From: Sinimarinibacterium arenosum
GTDB lineage: Bacteria; Pseudomonadota; Gammaproteobacteria; Nevskiales; Nevskiaceae
Assembly: GCF_005047655.1 (NCBI RefSeq)
Contig: NZ_SUKF01000005.1
Coordinates: forward strand, 62,001 to 126,000
Length of the DNA stretch: 64,000 bases
Direction: 5' to 3'
Shown here: positions 28,055 through 36,446 of the stretch, piece by piece
Position numbering within the stretch: position 1 is the first letter of the stretch
Layout of the letters: each line of letters opens with the position of its first letter
Notes under the pieces: generated by a model
What the model was told of the DNA's origin: nothing
What the model saw: the letters and a program-made list of their open reading frames with translations, nothing else
The model's database searches: none
Position numbers and translations under genes: made by a program

Positions 28055-30031
28055 TCAGCCGGCGCGCGACAGCAGAATGTCGCCGGCTTCATTGATTTCG
28101 AAACGCCAGCCGGCCTCGACGCGACAGGTGAAAAAGGCTTCCTCCAGCACGCAGGGCCCCTGCGCCTGACAGCCGCCGCTCTGCGCCTCGATCCGGTACA
28201 GCGGCAGCTCCTGCCACTTGCCACCGCAGAGCGTGCGTCGGCTGCCGTCGCGCGCCGCGGGCTTGTCGGCGCTGCCGAAGCGGCCCGTGATCCGGGCGTG
28301 TGCAATGGGCTTCACCACTTCCAGCTGCAACACCAGACGCGCGTCCGCAGCCAGGCCGGCCGGCGGCGTCACGCCGTCGCAGGGCATCACGCGCTCGCCG
28401 TCCGCATCGCTGACCAGCACGCTGAACCGCTGCGCGCACTCTTCAAGTCGCGCGGCCTCGGCAAACATGCCGCGCTGTGCTTGCAGCAGCAGCACCTCGC
28501 GCGCTGCCGCCATCGCCGCCGCATCAGTGCCATCGAGCGCCTGCTCGAAGGTATGCCCGATATCCGAAAAGCCGATGCCGAACGCCGAAAACACGGCCGC
28601 AAGACCCGGCACGATCACGCGCGAGATCCCCGCAGCCTCGGCAACCTTGCACGCCACAAACGGTCCGGCGCCGCCGAACGCCGCCAGCGTGGTCTCAGGC
28701 GTGATCTTGCTGAACTTCTTCAGGCTGTCGGCGATCTTCGACACCCATGCGGCTTCCATGTCCTGAGCCGCCTCGTCCGCGCTTACACCCAGCGGACGCC
28801 CGACGTGCTCGGCAATGGCAGAACGCGCGCGTTCGACATCGATCTTCAGCTCGCCGCCGAAGTAGGACACCGGATCGAGCAGACCCATCTGCAGAAACGC
28901 GTCGGTGATCGTGGCCAGTGTGCCGCCGAGACCGAAGCACGCCGGCCCCGGCGCACCACCGACGCTTTCCGGACCGACCTGAATCCGCTTGCCGTCGGCC
29001 TTGATGATGGAGCTGCCGCCGACGCCGACACTGATCACGTCGCACAGCGGGAACGAGGTTTCAACGCCTTCGACACGTCCACGCGGATCCAGCCGCACAT
29101 GGCCGTCGTCGACGACGCCGATGTCGGTGGTGGTGCCGCCGACATCCATCGACAGCAGATGCTTGAAGCCGTAATGCGCCGCCAGCGCCTTGACGCCTTC
29201 GGCTCCGCCACGCGGCCCGGAGCTGTACGTCTTGATCGCGACGGTCCGTGCCACGCGCGCGGCATTGCCGTCATTGCGGAAAATCAGCAGCGGGTTGCGC
29301 GTCTTGTACTCGCGCAAGCGATGCTCGGCGGTGTACAGAAAGCGTTCCATCGCCGGATGCAGGAATGCATTGAACAATGCCGTCCACGTACGGCGAGCGT
29401 CATCCGCATCGTCGACCAGTTCGTGCGAGTACAGGATCGGCAACGCGCCGAGCAGGTGCGGTGGAAAGCGGCGCAGCAGGATCTTCTTGACCTGGGTTTC
29501 ACCGTCGACGCGGGCATCGCCGCCGAACACGACGACGACGCGATTGGCGCCGGCGGAGGCGAGACTGGTCACGGCGTGGGTCACCGCCGCATCCAGCGCT
29601 TCGCCTTCGAGACCGCCGGGCAAAGCCTGTACGCGTGTGCCGACCAGCGCGTCCAGCAGCCCGGAGGCATCGGCGTCGCGCCGCAGCGCATCGACGGTCA
29701 GGCCGCCGCCGGCAATCAGCCCCAGACGCGGGCCCTTGCGCTCCACCAGGGCATTGGTGCCCTGCGTGGTGGAGTAACGGATGTACTCGGTCGACAGCAG
29801 CAGCTGCTGCACGTCGTCGTCGCCATAGATCAGCCGGGAGGCCTTCTTCAGTCCGTCGAACAGACACTTCGACAGATCGTACGGCGTGGTCACGGTCTTG
29901 GTGCGGTAGACCTGCGCTCCATCGATCACGCAGATGTCGGTCAAGGTGCCGCCGTTGTCGATGTTGATCAGCTTGCCGGATGAGGTGGCCGGCACTGCCG
30001 CGGTGTCCACACAGGGTGCAGGTACAGACAT
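28055..30031 (-). CDS. apcA: Hydantoinase A-type subunit, first operon gene (ApcA-like)
   Basis: 658 residues (about 70 kDa, the size known for ApcA). The N-terminal DNGGTLTD phosphate loop (residues 25-32) has Asn where the paralogue has Gly. STTQGTNALVERKGPRLGLI, SMDVGGTTTDIGVVDDG, VGVGGSSIIKADG and AFGGAGPFVACKVAEAAGISRVIVPG follow in the HyuA order. The C-terminal part differs from the 710-residue paralogue, as expected for a distinct alpha/alpha-prime pair. It is the first gene of the operon, preceded by a 393-bp gap after the regulator gene and followed by the zinc subunit 47 bp downstream. Confidence 0.84.
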   Translation of the reverse strand: MSVPAPCVDTAAVPATSSGKLINIDNGGTLTDICVIDGAQVYRTKTVTTPYDLSKCLFDGLKKASRLIYGDDDVQQLLLSTEYIRYSTTQGTNALVERKGPRLGLIAGGGLTVDALRRDADASGLLDALVGTRVQALPGGLEGEALDAAVTHAVTSLASAGANRVVVVFGGDARVDGETQVKKILLRRFPPHLLGALPILYSHELVDDADDARRTWTALFNAFLHPAMERFLYTAEHRLREYKTRNPLLIFRNDGNAARVARTVAIKTYSSGPRGGAEGVKALAAHYGFKHLLSMDVGGTTTDIGVVDDGHVRLDPRGRVEGVETSFPLCDVISVGVGGSSIIKADGKRIQVGPESVGGAPGPACFGLGGTLATITDAFLQMGLLDPVSYFGGELKIDVERARSAIAEHVGRPLGVSADEAAQDMEAAWVSKIADSLKKFSKITPETTLAAFGGAGPFVACKVAEAAGISRVIVPGLAAVFSAFGIGFSDIGHTFEQALDGTDAAAMAAAREVLLLQAQRGMFAEAARLEECAQRFSVLVSDADGERVMPCDGVTPPAGLAADARLVLQLEVVKPIAHARITGRFGSADKPAARDGSRRTLCGGKWQELPLYRIEAQSGGCQAQGPCVLEEAFFTCRVEAGWRFEINEAGDILLSRAG

Positions 30032-30351
30032 GGTGACTCTCCCTACTGAATGGGACCGCCCGACACTGCGCGCGGCACAGCCGCGCAGCGCGCATCAGGG
30101 CGATGGGGTGACAAAGAAAATCGGGCACAGACATCGCGGCTTGCGCCGCAGACACGGCGACGACAGCGCAGCGCATCGGCGCGGACTGCAGACATCCCAG
30201 CTCCTCCTGTTCGGTCTTGTCGCCGTGGCATCGGGCACTGCAACGGCGCTGCGGATCGAGCCGCCCCGGAGTGTTCCGGTGACGGTCTGTGCCCGCGTTG
30301 GATCAGGTCTCAAACTGGAGTCAGGTTAGGCGTGCCAGTGGGTGGCTGCCG

Positions 30352-30372
30352 CTACCCTTGCGGGTAGTTTTT
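30352..30372. promoter_or_regulatory. Palindrome CTACCC-N4-GGGTAG, possible operator
   Basis: Six-bp arms (30352-30357, 30362-30367) with a four-base spacer and TTTTT on the plus-strand side. LuxR/NarL-type helix-turn-helix domains favour symmetric sites with TACC-like half-sites, so this is a candidate binding site for the adjacent MalT-like regulator. On the plus strand it could also form a short terminator, but no plus-strand gene ends here. Confidence 0.4.
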
Positions 30373-30378
30373 GTCGAT

Positions 30379-30405
30379 GCTGCAGTGCGATTCACGCACT
30401 GCAGC
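30379..30405. repeat. 11-bp perfect inverted repeat downstream of the regulator gene
   Basis: GCTGCAGTGCG and CGCACTGCAGC separated by five bases, 20 bp past the regulator stop. No T-run follows on the minus strand. It may be a factor-dependent terminator stem for the regulator gene or a second protein-binding site. Confidence 0.5.
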
Positions 30406-30424
30406 GGCGCTCGAATTCCGGGCC

Positions 30425-33160
30425 CTATAGCAGACCCATCTGGCGCGCGGCGTTGATCGCCTGCAGCCGGCTGTTGACCGCCAGCTTGGAGTAGATGTTT
30501 TTCAGGTGAAACTTGACGGTGTTTTCGGAAACGAACAGCTTGGCCGCCATTTCCTTGTTGGAAACCCCGTTGCCGAGATAGACCAGCATCTCTTTTTCGC
30601 GCTCGGTCAGTGGCTCCAGCGGCTGGAAACCACCATCACCGAACGCGCCACGTGTTCCTGGTTCGATGCCCGCCCCTGCGGCACGCAACAGGGTCTCGAC
30701 AAAAGTCCGTTGCTGCTGCGCGGCAGGATCGGCATCCTGCACCGTGGCGTGGATCTGCTGCAGCAGCCGCACCACCACGTCCCCCTCGTCGATGATGCTG
30801 CGCACGTAGCCGCCCGGCCGCGCCAGCTGCAGTGCGCGATGCAGACTGCGCAGCGCCAGATTGTCCGAATTCCGGCTCGCATGCGCGCAGGCTTCCAGCA
30901 CCAGCAGTTTGATCTCCCGGTGCACACGGCCATCGGCGTGCGCGCGGCTCAGCTCAACGCCGATCCGCTCGAGCGCCTCGACCGCCTGGCCGTCGTGAAT
31001 CGCCAGCCGCAGCGCACCGATGCCGTGCGCCTCCTGGCTTTCGGAGAACGTCATCCAGCCCTCGGCGAAATCCGGCTGGCCACCCTGTGGCAGCCGGCTG
31101 GCCAGCGTTTTGGCTCGCTCGATGTCACCGTCCAGCAAGGCCAGCCGTACCCGCTCCCAACCGCCAATACGCACCAGCCGCGGCCAGCCGGCGCCATGCC
31201 CGATGTCCTCGCATTCATCCAGGACCTGCAGCGCCACCGCGGTGCGTCCCTGGGCAATCTGAATCCGCGCCATGGCGATATAGGCGACCGCGAGAAAATC
31301 CAGCAGCACGGCATCGCTGATGACATCGTGAAACTGCTTGAACATCGACTCGGCCGCGTCGAGCCGGTTCGCCTCATACAGCGTCCAGATGTAACACGAC
31401 ACCAGCGAACCGGACGCCATGGACTCATCCAGGTCTGGCCGCTGTTCGGAAAAGCCACTGCGAAAGCGTTCGAGCGCCTCTGCCAGGCGGCCCTGCGCCA
31501 GGCAATTGATACCTGCCAGCGCCACCGTATAGCCCCCGCTGAACGCTGAGCTGCCGGTGGTGCCATACGCCCGCGCCAACCCCAGGAATTCGCGCGCAGC
31601 GTCGTAGTTGCCGGCAATCTGCGCACGATACGCCGCGACGTTGGCCGCGGCACCGAGCTCGAACGCCCAGAACCCTTCCGGCGACTGATCGGAGACCGGG
31701 ATCCGATCGAGAATGTCGAACGACAGGCGCAAATCGTCATGCGCCACCGCCAGCATCACATTGACGACATCGCCGCTGGTGGTTTTGCGGATATCGGCTT
31801 CGGCACCCAGGCGCATCGGAATATCGATGATCGGCCGCAGCTTCTGATTGCGGCGCATGAAGGTCAGCGCCCAGGCGATCTTGACCGCCAGATCGGGCCG
31901 CCGTTCGATCTGCTCCAGTGGCAGACGATCCGACCAGCGTTCGACCGTGGTCAGCAGAGCGTCCGGGATCAGGCTGTTGGCCCACTGGTTGAGAATGTCG
32001 GCGGCGAAGCTGTGGTCGCGTGCCGCAACGGCGTGATGCATCGCCTCCTCGAACTGCTCGTGCGCGTAAAACCATTGCGCCGCAGCACGGTGGATCGCGA
32101 TCACCGCTTCGGCATCCTGCTCGCGGAGCTGCTCCGTCATGAATGATGAGAACAGCGTGTGGTACTTGAACCAGCGCAGATCCGAATCGAGGCTGCGCAG
32201 AAACAGCCCCGATCGCTCCAGATACAGCAGGATGCTCTGCGAGTCCTGCCAACCGGTGACGTGATCGCACAGCTCGGCCGACAGCCGGCTCAGCATGGAT
32301 GTACGCAGCAGAAATTCCTGAATCCGTGGCGGCTGCAGCGCCAGCACATTGTCGGCCAGGTATTCGGCGAGTTCGCCGGGCCGCCCAGCGTTGAGATCGG
32401 CCAGCGAGCGTCGCACCGAAGTGCTGCCCAGCCCCAATCGGAACAGCTGCACCGCGGCCGGCCAGCCTTCCGTGCGGCGAAAGATCGCATCGATCTCATC
32501 CGCGCTGACTTGCAGATCCTTGGATTCGGCGAAGAACTGCTGCACCTCGGTTGCGGTGAAGCGCAGATCCTGTGCGCGTAGCACCAGCGCCTGATGATTG
32601 ACGACCAGCCGCGCCAGCCCGATCTCCGGCATCGCGCGCGAACCGATATAGATCGTCACCGTTTCCGGCAGGTGCTGCAGCAGGTCGCGGAACACCGCCA
32701 GCACCGGCTTGCGGTTCAGGGTCTGGAATTCGTCGATAAACAGATCGACCCGGCGCTCCAGCTGCACCAGCCGACGGATCAGCCAGTCATTCAGCCGGCG
32801 CCGCCCGATGTCGCCGTCCACATCCCCGGAGCTGGCCAGTTCATCGCTGCCACCGAGCCGCAGGATCAATCCCTGCAGATGCCCGGCCAGACGCCGCATG
32901 TCGTTGTCGGCCTCGTCCAGGGTCAACCACGCAGTCAGCGCCATCTGGGATTCTGCAGCCGACTTCATCTGCTGCAGCAAGGTGGATTTGCCATGCCCGG
33001 CCGGCGCCTGCACCACGATCAGGCGCAGCGTCGACTCCTGCTGCAGCTGCGCCATCAACGCGCTGCGCTGGATCGCGCCTTCGTAAACCGGAGGCGGGAA
33101 AAACTTGTGTTCGTAAACGTCCGTCACACCGCGTGCGACGACCGAGCTCTCGTGGCCCAT
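30425..33160 (-). CDS. MalT/AlkS-like LuxR-family ATP-dependent transcriptional regulator
   Basis: 911 residues in the STAND-type layout. The Walker A AGHGKST is in residues 54-60, the Walker B-like VDLFIDEFQTL near 140, and a winged-helix/arm region follows. A long helical TPR-like sensor covers the middle. The C-terminal LuxR helix-turn-helix is LTEREKEMLVYLGNGVSNKE..AAKLFVSENTVKFHLKNIY. Regulators of this type (MalT, AlkS, AcoK) bind an inducer in the TPR region and activate catabolic promoters. It lies directly upstream of the carboxylase operon on the same strand, so it is the probable activator. Confidence 0.88.
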   Translation of the reverse strand: MGHESSVVARGVTDVYEHKFFPPPVYEGAIQRSALMAQLQQESTLRLIVVQAPAGHGKSTLLQQMKSAAESQMALTAWLTLDEADNDMRRLAGHLQGLILRLGGSDELASSGDVDGDIGRRRLNDWLIRRLVQLERRVDLFIDEFQTLNRKPVLAVFRDLLQHLPETVTIYIGSRAMPEIGLARLVVNHQALVLRAQDLRFTATEVQQFFAESKDLQVSADEIDAIFRRTEGWPAAVQLFRLGLGSTSVRRSLADLNAGRPGELAEYLADNVLALQPPRIQEFLLRTSMLSRLSAELCDHVTGWQDSQSILLYLERSGLFLRSLDSDLRWFKYHTLFSSFMTEQLREQDAEAVIAIHRAAAQWFYAHEQFEEAMHHAVAARDHSFAADILNQWANSLIPDALLTTVERWSDRLPLEQIERRPDLAVKIAWALTFMRRNQKLRPIIDIPMRLGAEADIRKTTSGDVVNVMLAVAHDDLRLSFDILDRIPVSDQSPEGFWAFELGAAANVAAYRAQIAGNYDAAREFLGLARAYGTTGSSAFSGGYTVALAGINCLAQGRLAEALERFRSGFSEQRPDLDESMASGSLVSCYIWTLYEANRLDAAESMFKQFHDVISDAVLLDFLAVAYIAMARIQIAQGRTAVALQVLDECEDIGHGAGWPRLVRIGGWERVRLALLDGDIERAKTLASRLPQGGQPDFAEGWMTFSESQEAHGIGALRLAIHDGQAVEALERIGVELSRAHADGRVHREIKLLVLEACAHASRNSDNLALRSLHRALQLARPGGYVRSIIDEGDVVVRLLQQIHATVQDADPAAQQQRTFVETLLRAAGAGIEPGTRGAFGDGGFQPLEPLTEREKEMLVYLGNGVSNKEMAAKLFVSENTVKFHLKNIYSKLAVNSRLQAINAARQMGLL

Positions 33161-33225
33161 CCGTCAGCTCCTCGCATCGGGCCGAGACTATAGCGCAGCG
33201 CCCGGCTCGCGACGCCGGCACCCAA

Positions 33226-33690
33226 TCAGTCGGTTGCGAACTCCCGACGCAATCGCACGCCGTCGCAGCCGTCCTCGTAGTAGTGCTCCAGGACTTGTGT
33301 TTCCACGTAGCCCAGATCTCGGTACAGCGTCCGCGCCGCTGTATTGTCGACGCGCACTTCCAGACTCAGGCCACGCAGCTTGAGCGAACGCGCATCGCGC
33401 TCGGCATATCGCAGCAACTGCCGCGCCAGACCCCGCCCGCGACACTGCGGCGCAACCACGACTGAGTAGATGCGGCCGTAATAGCTGCCTCGGCGCAGCA
33501 GCACGATCGCTGCTGCCACCACCTGCCGCTGCTGTGCGATCACCCACACGCGTGCGGTTGGCGCACTCAGCAGATGGCGCAGGCTACGCCGCGACATGCG
33601 GTCACCGGGGAAATTCGCTTCCAGTGCCAGCAGATCTTCGACATCGCCGGAGCGCCCGGCCCGGACACGCAGCGGCTGCGATGCACTCAT
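33226..33690 (-). CDS. GNAT-family N-acetyltransferase
   Basis: 154 residues, one GNAT domain. The acetyl-CoA pyrophosphate loop is VVAPQCRGRGLARQLLRYAE (Q/RxxGxG/A type), preceded by strands around RGSYYGRIYSVVV and followed by GLSLEVRVDNTAARTLYRDLGYVE. It resembles RimI, but the target is unknown. Its ATG overlaps the stop of the RimK-like gene (ATGA), so the two are co-translated. RimK-like ATP-grasp ligases with an RLAN domain are known to travel with a GNAT partner, so a shared small-molecule or peptide-modifying pathway is more likely than ribosomal protein acetylation. Confidence 0.85.
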   Translation of the reverse strand: MSASQPLRVRAGRSGDVEDLLALEANFPGDRMSRRSLRHLLSAPTARVWVIAQQRQVVAAAIVLLRRGSYYGRIYSVVVAPQCRGRGLARQLLRYAERDARSLKLRGLSLEVRVDNTAARTLYRDLGYVETQVLEHYYEDGCDGVRLRREFATD

Positions 33691-35147
33691 GTGCGTGTAC
33701 GCGCTTCGAGCCGCTTGAGGAAGTACGCCATGATCTTCTTGTAGAGCTCGGCCTTGAGGACCAGATCCTCAACGCCGTGGTCGATATTCGGGTTGTCGTT
33801 GACCTCGATGACCTTGACCACCTTGCCGAACTGTTTCAGGTCGACGCCATACAGTCCGGTCCCGATCGCGCGCGCCGCCTGCAGCGCGATGCTCAGAACC
33901 TTTTGCGGCACATCCTCGACCGCAAGGGTCTCGTGGTTGCCCTCGATCTTGCCACCGGACTCGCCGTGCTTGACCACCTGCCAGTGATCCTTGGCCATGA
34001 AGTACCGGCAGGCGTACAGCGGCTGTCCGTCGAGCACGCCAATGCGCCAGTCGTATTCGGTCGGCTCGAAGCTCTGCCCGATGATCAGATCCGAGCGCTC
34101 CAGCATGTCCCCGGCCACACGCTTGAGTTCAGCGGGCGTATCCACCTTGATCACGCCCTTGGAGAACTGCGAGTCCGGTTGCTTCAGCACAAAGGGGAAG
34201 CCGAGCACATCGGCGACCTCGCGCACGTTGCGCGAGTGGATCAGCAGCGTCTTCGGCTGCGGAATCCGGTGGCGTTCCATCAACTGCGCGAGAAAGACCT
34301 TGTTCGCCGCACGCAGGATCGACAGCGGATCGTCGACCACGATCAGCCCCTCACGCGCGGCGCGGCGCGCAAAGCGATAGGTGTGATGATTGACCGCGGT
34401 GGTTTCACGGATGAACAGCGCGTCAAACTCGGCGACGTGACCGTAGTCACTCTTGTCGAGGAATTCGACGTCGAAACCCAGATCCTCGGCGGCCTTCTCG
34501 AACATCTTCAGCGCGCGCGGATTCGACGGCGGATCCTTTTCATTTTCGTTGACCAGAATCGCCAGGTCATAGCGCGCCGACTCGCGCCGCGTGCGCGGGC
34601 TGCGCCGCAGCTCGAAATAGTCGCGCGCGGCCTCGAACAGGAACTCCATGTGCGACGCCGGCACTTCACCCAGGGCGATCGGACCCAGTGACTCGACCCG
34701 CCATTCGTCGCCCTTGTACGCAAACTTGACCTGCAGCAACGGCGCCGGGAACAGATTGAACAAAGCCCGCGCCAGACGCTCATGCCGGCGCGCCAGGTTC
34801 TCGCCGAAGTAGATGTTCATTACATACTGCGACGACTCGATCCGCCCCAACGAGCGCTCGATCAGCGCCTCGATCTCGTCGTTGATGATGCTCGGCGATT
34901 CCGCCAGCTTCAGATCCTGGATCGTGGTGATTTCGGGCAACGCCTTGTGCCCGCGGGCACCGGCGAGCAGCGATACGTAATACCCGATCGACTGGTACGC
35001 AAACGAGCGGCACAGGTTATAGACACGCAGGCGACGCGCGCGAGTGTGCAGTTCCTGCGTCAGGTATTCCCACGCGGTAACCACCTCCAGCCCGGGAATG
35101 TCCACCGGCCAGTCGGCACGCTGATCGACAACGACGATGCCGCTCAT
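33687..35147 (-). CDS. RimK-like ATP-grasp ligase with RLAN N-terminal domain
   Basis: 486 residues. The N-terminal RLAN-type domain includes VVDQRADWPVDI, YNLCRSFAYQSIGYYVSLLAGARGHKALP and YFGENLARRHERLA. The ATP-grasp domain follows: KTLLIHSRNVREVADVLGFPFVLKQPDSQFSKGV (nucleotide and lysine loops), FEPTEYDWRIGVLDGQPLYACRYFMA and VIEVNDNPNIDHGVED with the metal-binding Glu/Asn. Family members ligate amino acids, often glutamate, to a carboxylate. The substrate here is unknown. Start at ATG 35147 chosen for the family-like beginning MSGIVVVDQRAD; the frame is open to 35192. Confidence 0.85.
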   Translation of the reverse strand: MSGIVVVDQRADWPVDIPGLEVVTAWEYLTQELHTRARRLRVYNLCRSFAYQSIGYYVSLLAGARGHKALPEITTIQDLKLAESPSIINDEIEALIERSLGRIESSQYVMNIYFGENLARRHERLARALFNLFPAPLLQVKFAYKGDEWRVESLGPIALGEVPASHMEFLFEAARDYFELRRSPRTRRESARYDLAILVNENEKDPPSNPRALKMFEKAAEDLGFDVEFLDKSDYGHVAEFDALFIRETTAVNHHTYRFARRAAREGLIVVDDPLSILRAANKVFLAQLMERHRIPQPKTLLIHSRNVREVADVLGFPFVLKQPDSQFSKGVIKVDTPAELKRVAGDMLERSDLIIGQSFEPTEYDWRIGVLDGQPLYACRYFMAKDHWQVVKHGESGGKIEGNHETLAVEDVPQKVLSIALQAARAIGTGLYGVDLKQFGKVVKVIEVNDNPNIDHGVEDLVLKAELYKKIMAYFLKRLEARTRT

Positions 35148-35405
35148 GGGTGCCCGACGGCCGCAATCCCGCGGCCACTGCAATGGGCACAATCAACAGT
35201 ACACATGCCGCACCGGGCGGCTTGGGGAGGTTCGGGCATAGGGGCGGCGATAGTGGTTTGGAGTACCGCGGCGGCATCGTAGCACCGGGCCCGCAAGTCC
35301 ACGAGGGGTGTCGTTTTCTTCGACATCGCGGCGCTGAACCCCTACCCTTTGCACCGGGCAATCACGACAGTGGCAACGACGCCACCGGTCGACGGGAGAA
35401 CATAG

Positions 35406-36446
35406 ATGATGGGATTCGCGAAGTGCGGGCGGGGCGTGTTGGCGCTGGCCGTATTCGCCGGCATGGCCGGTTCAGCGCACGCCGCCAGCGGCACCCGCCT
35501 CGATATCGTGCGGCTCAGCGGGGACGTGCTGCGCGAACAGGCCAGCGTGGCGCGCGCACTTGAGGTTCCGGAACCGCTCAATTCCGGCGATCGTGTCCAT
35601 ACCGGTCGTGCCTCGCACGTCGCGCTGCAGGTCGGCCGCACCGGACTGGCGACATTGGGACCGGACTCGACCCTGCGCATCCACAGCCTGTTTCCGCCGG
35701 AGCCGCCCACGCGGATGCAATTGTCGAAACTGGTGCTCGAACAGGGCAGCATCAACATCGACACCCGCCCCAAGGACGCCTCGCAACCCCCGTCGGATGT
35801 CCGTCTGAATGCGGGCGTGCTGAAGCTGCGCATCTTCGGCGCTGCCGCGTGGATTCGTCACGACGATGCGGCCGACGAGGTGTGCCTGCTCCACGGCGCA
35901 ATTGAAGTCGGTACTCCGGATGGCCCGCAGCGGCTGGATGAGCCCGGCAGCTGCCTGCTCGCCAGCGGCGCCGGCACAGCACTCAGTTCTGCCCGTCAGG
36001 TCGGCTCGCTTGCCGCCCGCCTGCAACTGACCGCCTTCCCGAACGACGACGCCCTGCGCGACGAGATTCTGCAACGCGCCCAGGCCCAGGCCCGGCCGCA
36101 GCCGGCGTTCCCGGTCGCGCCGCAGACTGAGCCCGCGCCGCCCAAGCCTGCCGCAGCCGCGCCCGTCGCCGCTGCAACACCGAACACCGCGGCTGCAGCG
36201 CAGACCGGAGGCGGCTGGGGCATCGTATTGGGCTCGGTCAGTGATGCCCAGCGTGCCGCCGCCGAAGCCGAGCGTTTCAGTGCGGAGGGACTGCAGGCGC
36301 GTGTCGTTCCGGCCAAGCTCGGCGGCGGCACCACCTACCGCATCGTCAGCGGCCATTTCGCGACCAAGGACGAAGCTGACGCCATGCTGCCAGCAGTGCG
36401 TGCACGTCGCGATCTGCAGGGTGCCTGGATCGTCGCCACGCCGTGA
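35406..36446 (+). CDS. FecR-domain protein with C-terminal SPOR domain
   Basis: 346 residues, secreted (signal ALAVFAGMAGSAHA). The FecR-like domain covers residues ~30-190, with LSGDVLREQ, LNSGDRVHTGRASHVALQV and LEQGSINIDTRP. An Ala/Pro-rich linker (~220-260) leads to a SPOR-type peptidoglycan-binding domain (WGIVLGSVSDAQRAAAEAERFSAEGLQARVV..TTYRIVSGHFATKDEADAML). Probably periplasmic or wall-associated, with an unknown ligand. Its stop overlaps the GTG start of the glycosyltransferase gene by 4 bp. Confidence 0.83.
   Translation: MMGFAKCGRGVLALAVFAGMAGSAHAASGTRLDIVRLSGDVLREQASVARALEVPEPLNSGDRVHTGRASHVALQVGRTGLATLGPDSTLRIHSLFPPEPPTRMQLSKLVLEQGSINIDTRPKDASQPPSDVRLNAGVLKLRIFGAAAWIRHDDAADEVCLLHGAIEVGTPDGPQRLDEPGSCLLASGAGTALSSARQVGSLAARLQLTAFPNDDALRDEILQRAQAQARPQPAFPVAPQTEPAPPKPAAAAPVAAATPNTAAAAQTGGGWGIVLGSVSDAQRAAAEAERFSAEGLQARVVPAKLGGGTTYRIVSGHFATKDEADAMLPAVRARRDLQGAWIVATP

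Larger units (their letters stand above)
30032..30424. other. 393-bp control region upstream of the carboxylase operon
   Basis: No credible gene. It should contain the promoter for the 11-gene operon (minus strand). Two inverted repeats lie at its regulator end (listed separately). No convincing -35/-10 pair was found by eye, which would suit an activator-dependent promoter. Confidence 0.6.

Noticed and set aside
23148-30031. Acetone carboxylase (acxABC) as the name for the carboxylase
   Set aside because: Acetone carboxylase has one HyuA-type, one HyuB-type and one small subunit. The second HyuA-like gene in first position and the A-B-C-D order fit acetophenone carboxylase better. Acetone or other alkyl ketones as substrate cannot be excluded.
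30352-30372. Rho-independent terminator on the plus strand
   Set aside because: The stem plus TTTTT looks right, but there is no plus-strand gene to terminate and the symmetry fits an operator near a LuxR-type regulator. Listed as a possible operator instead.
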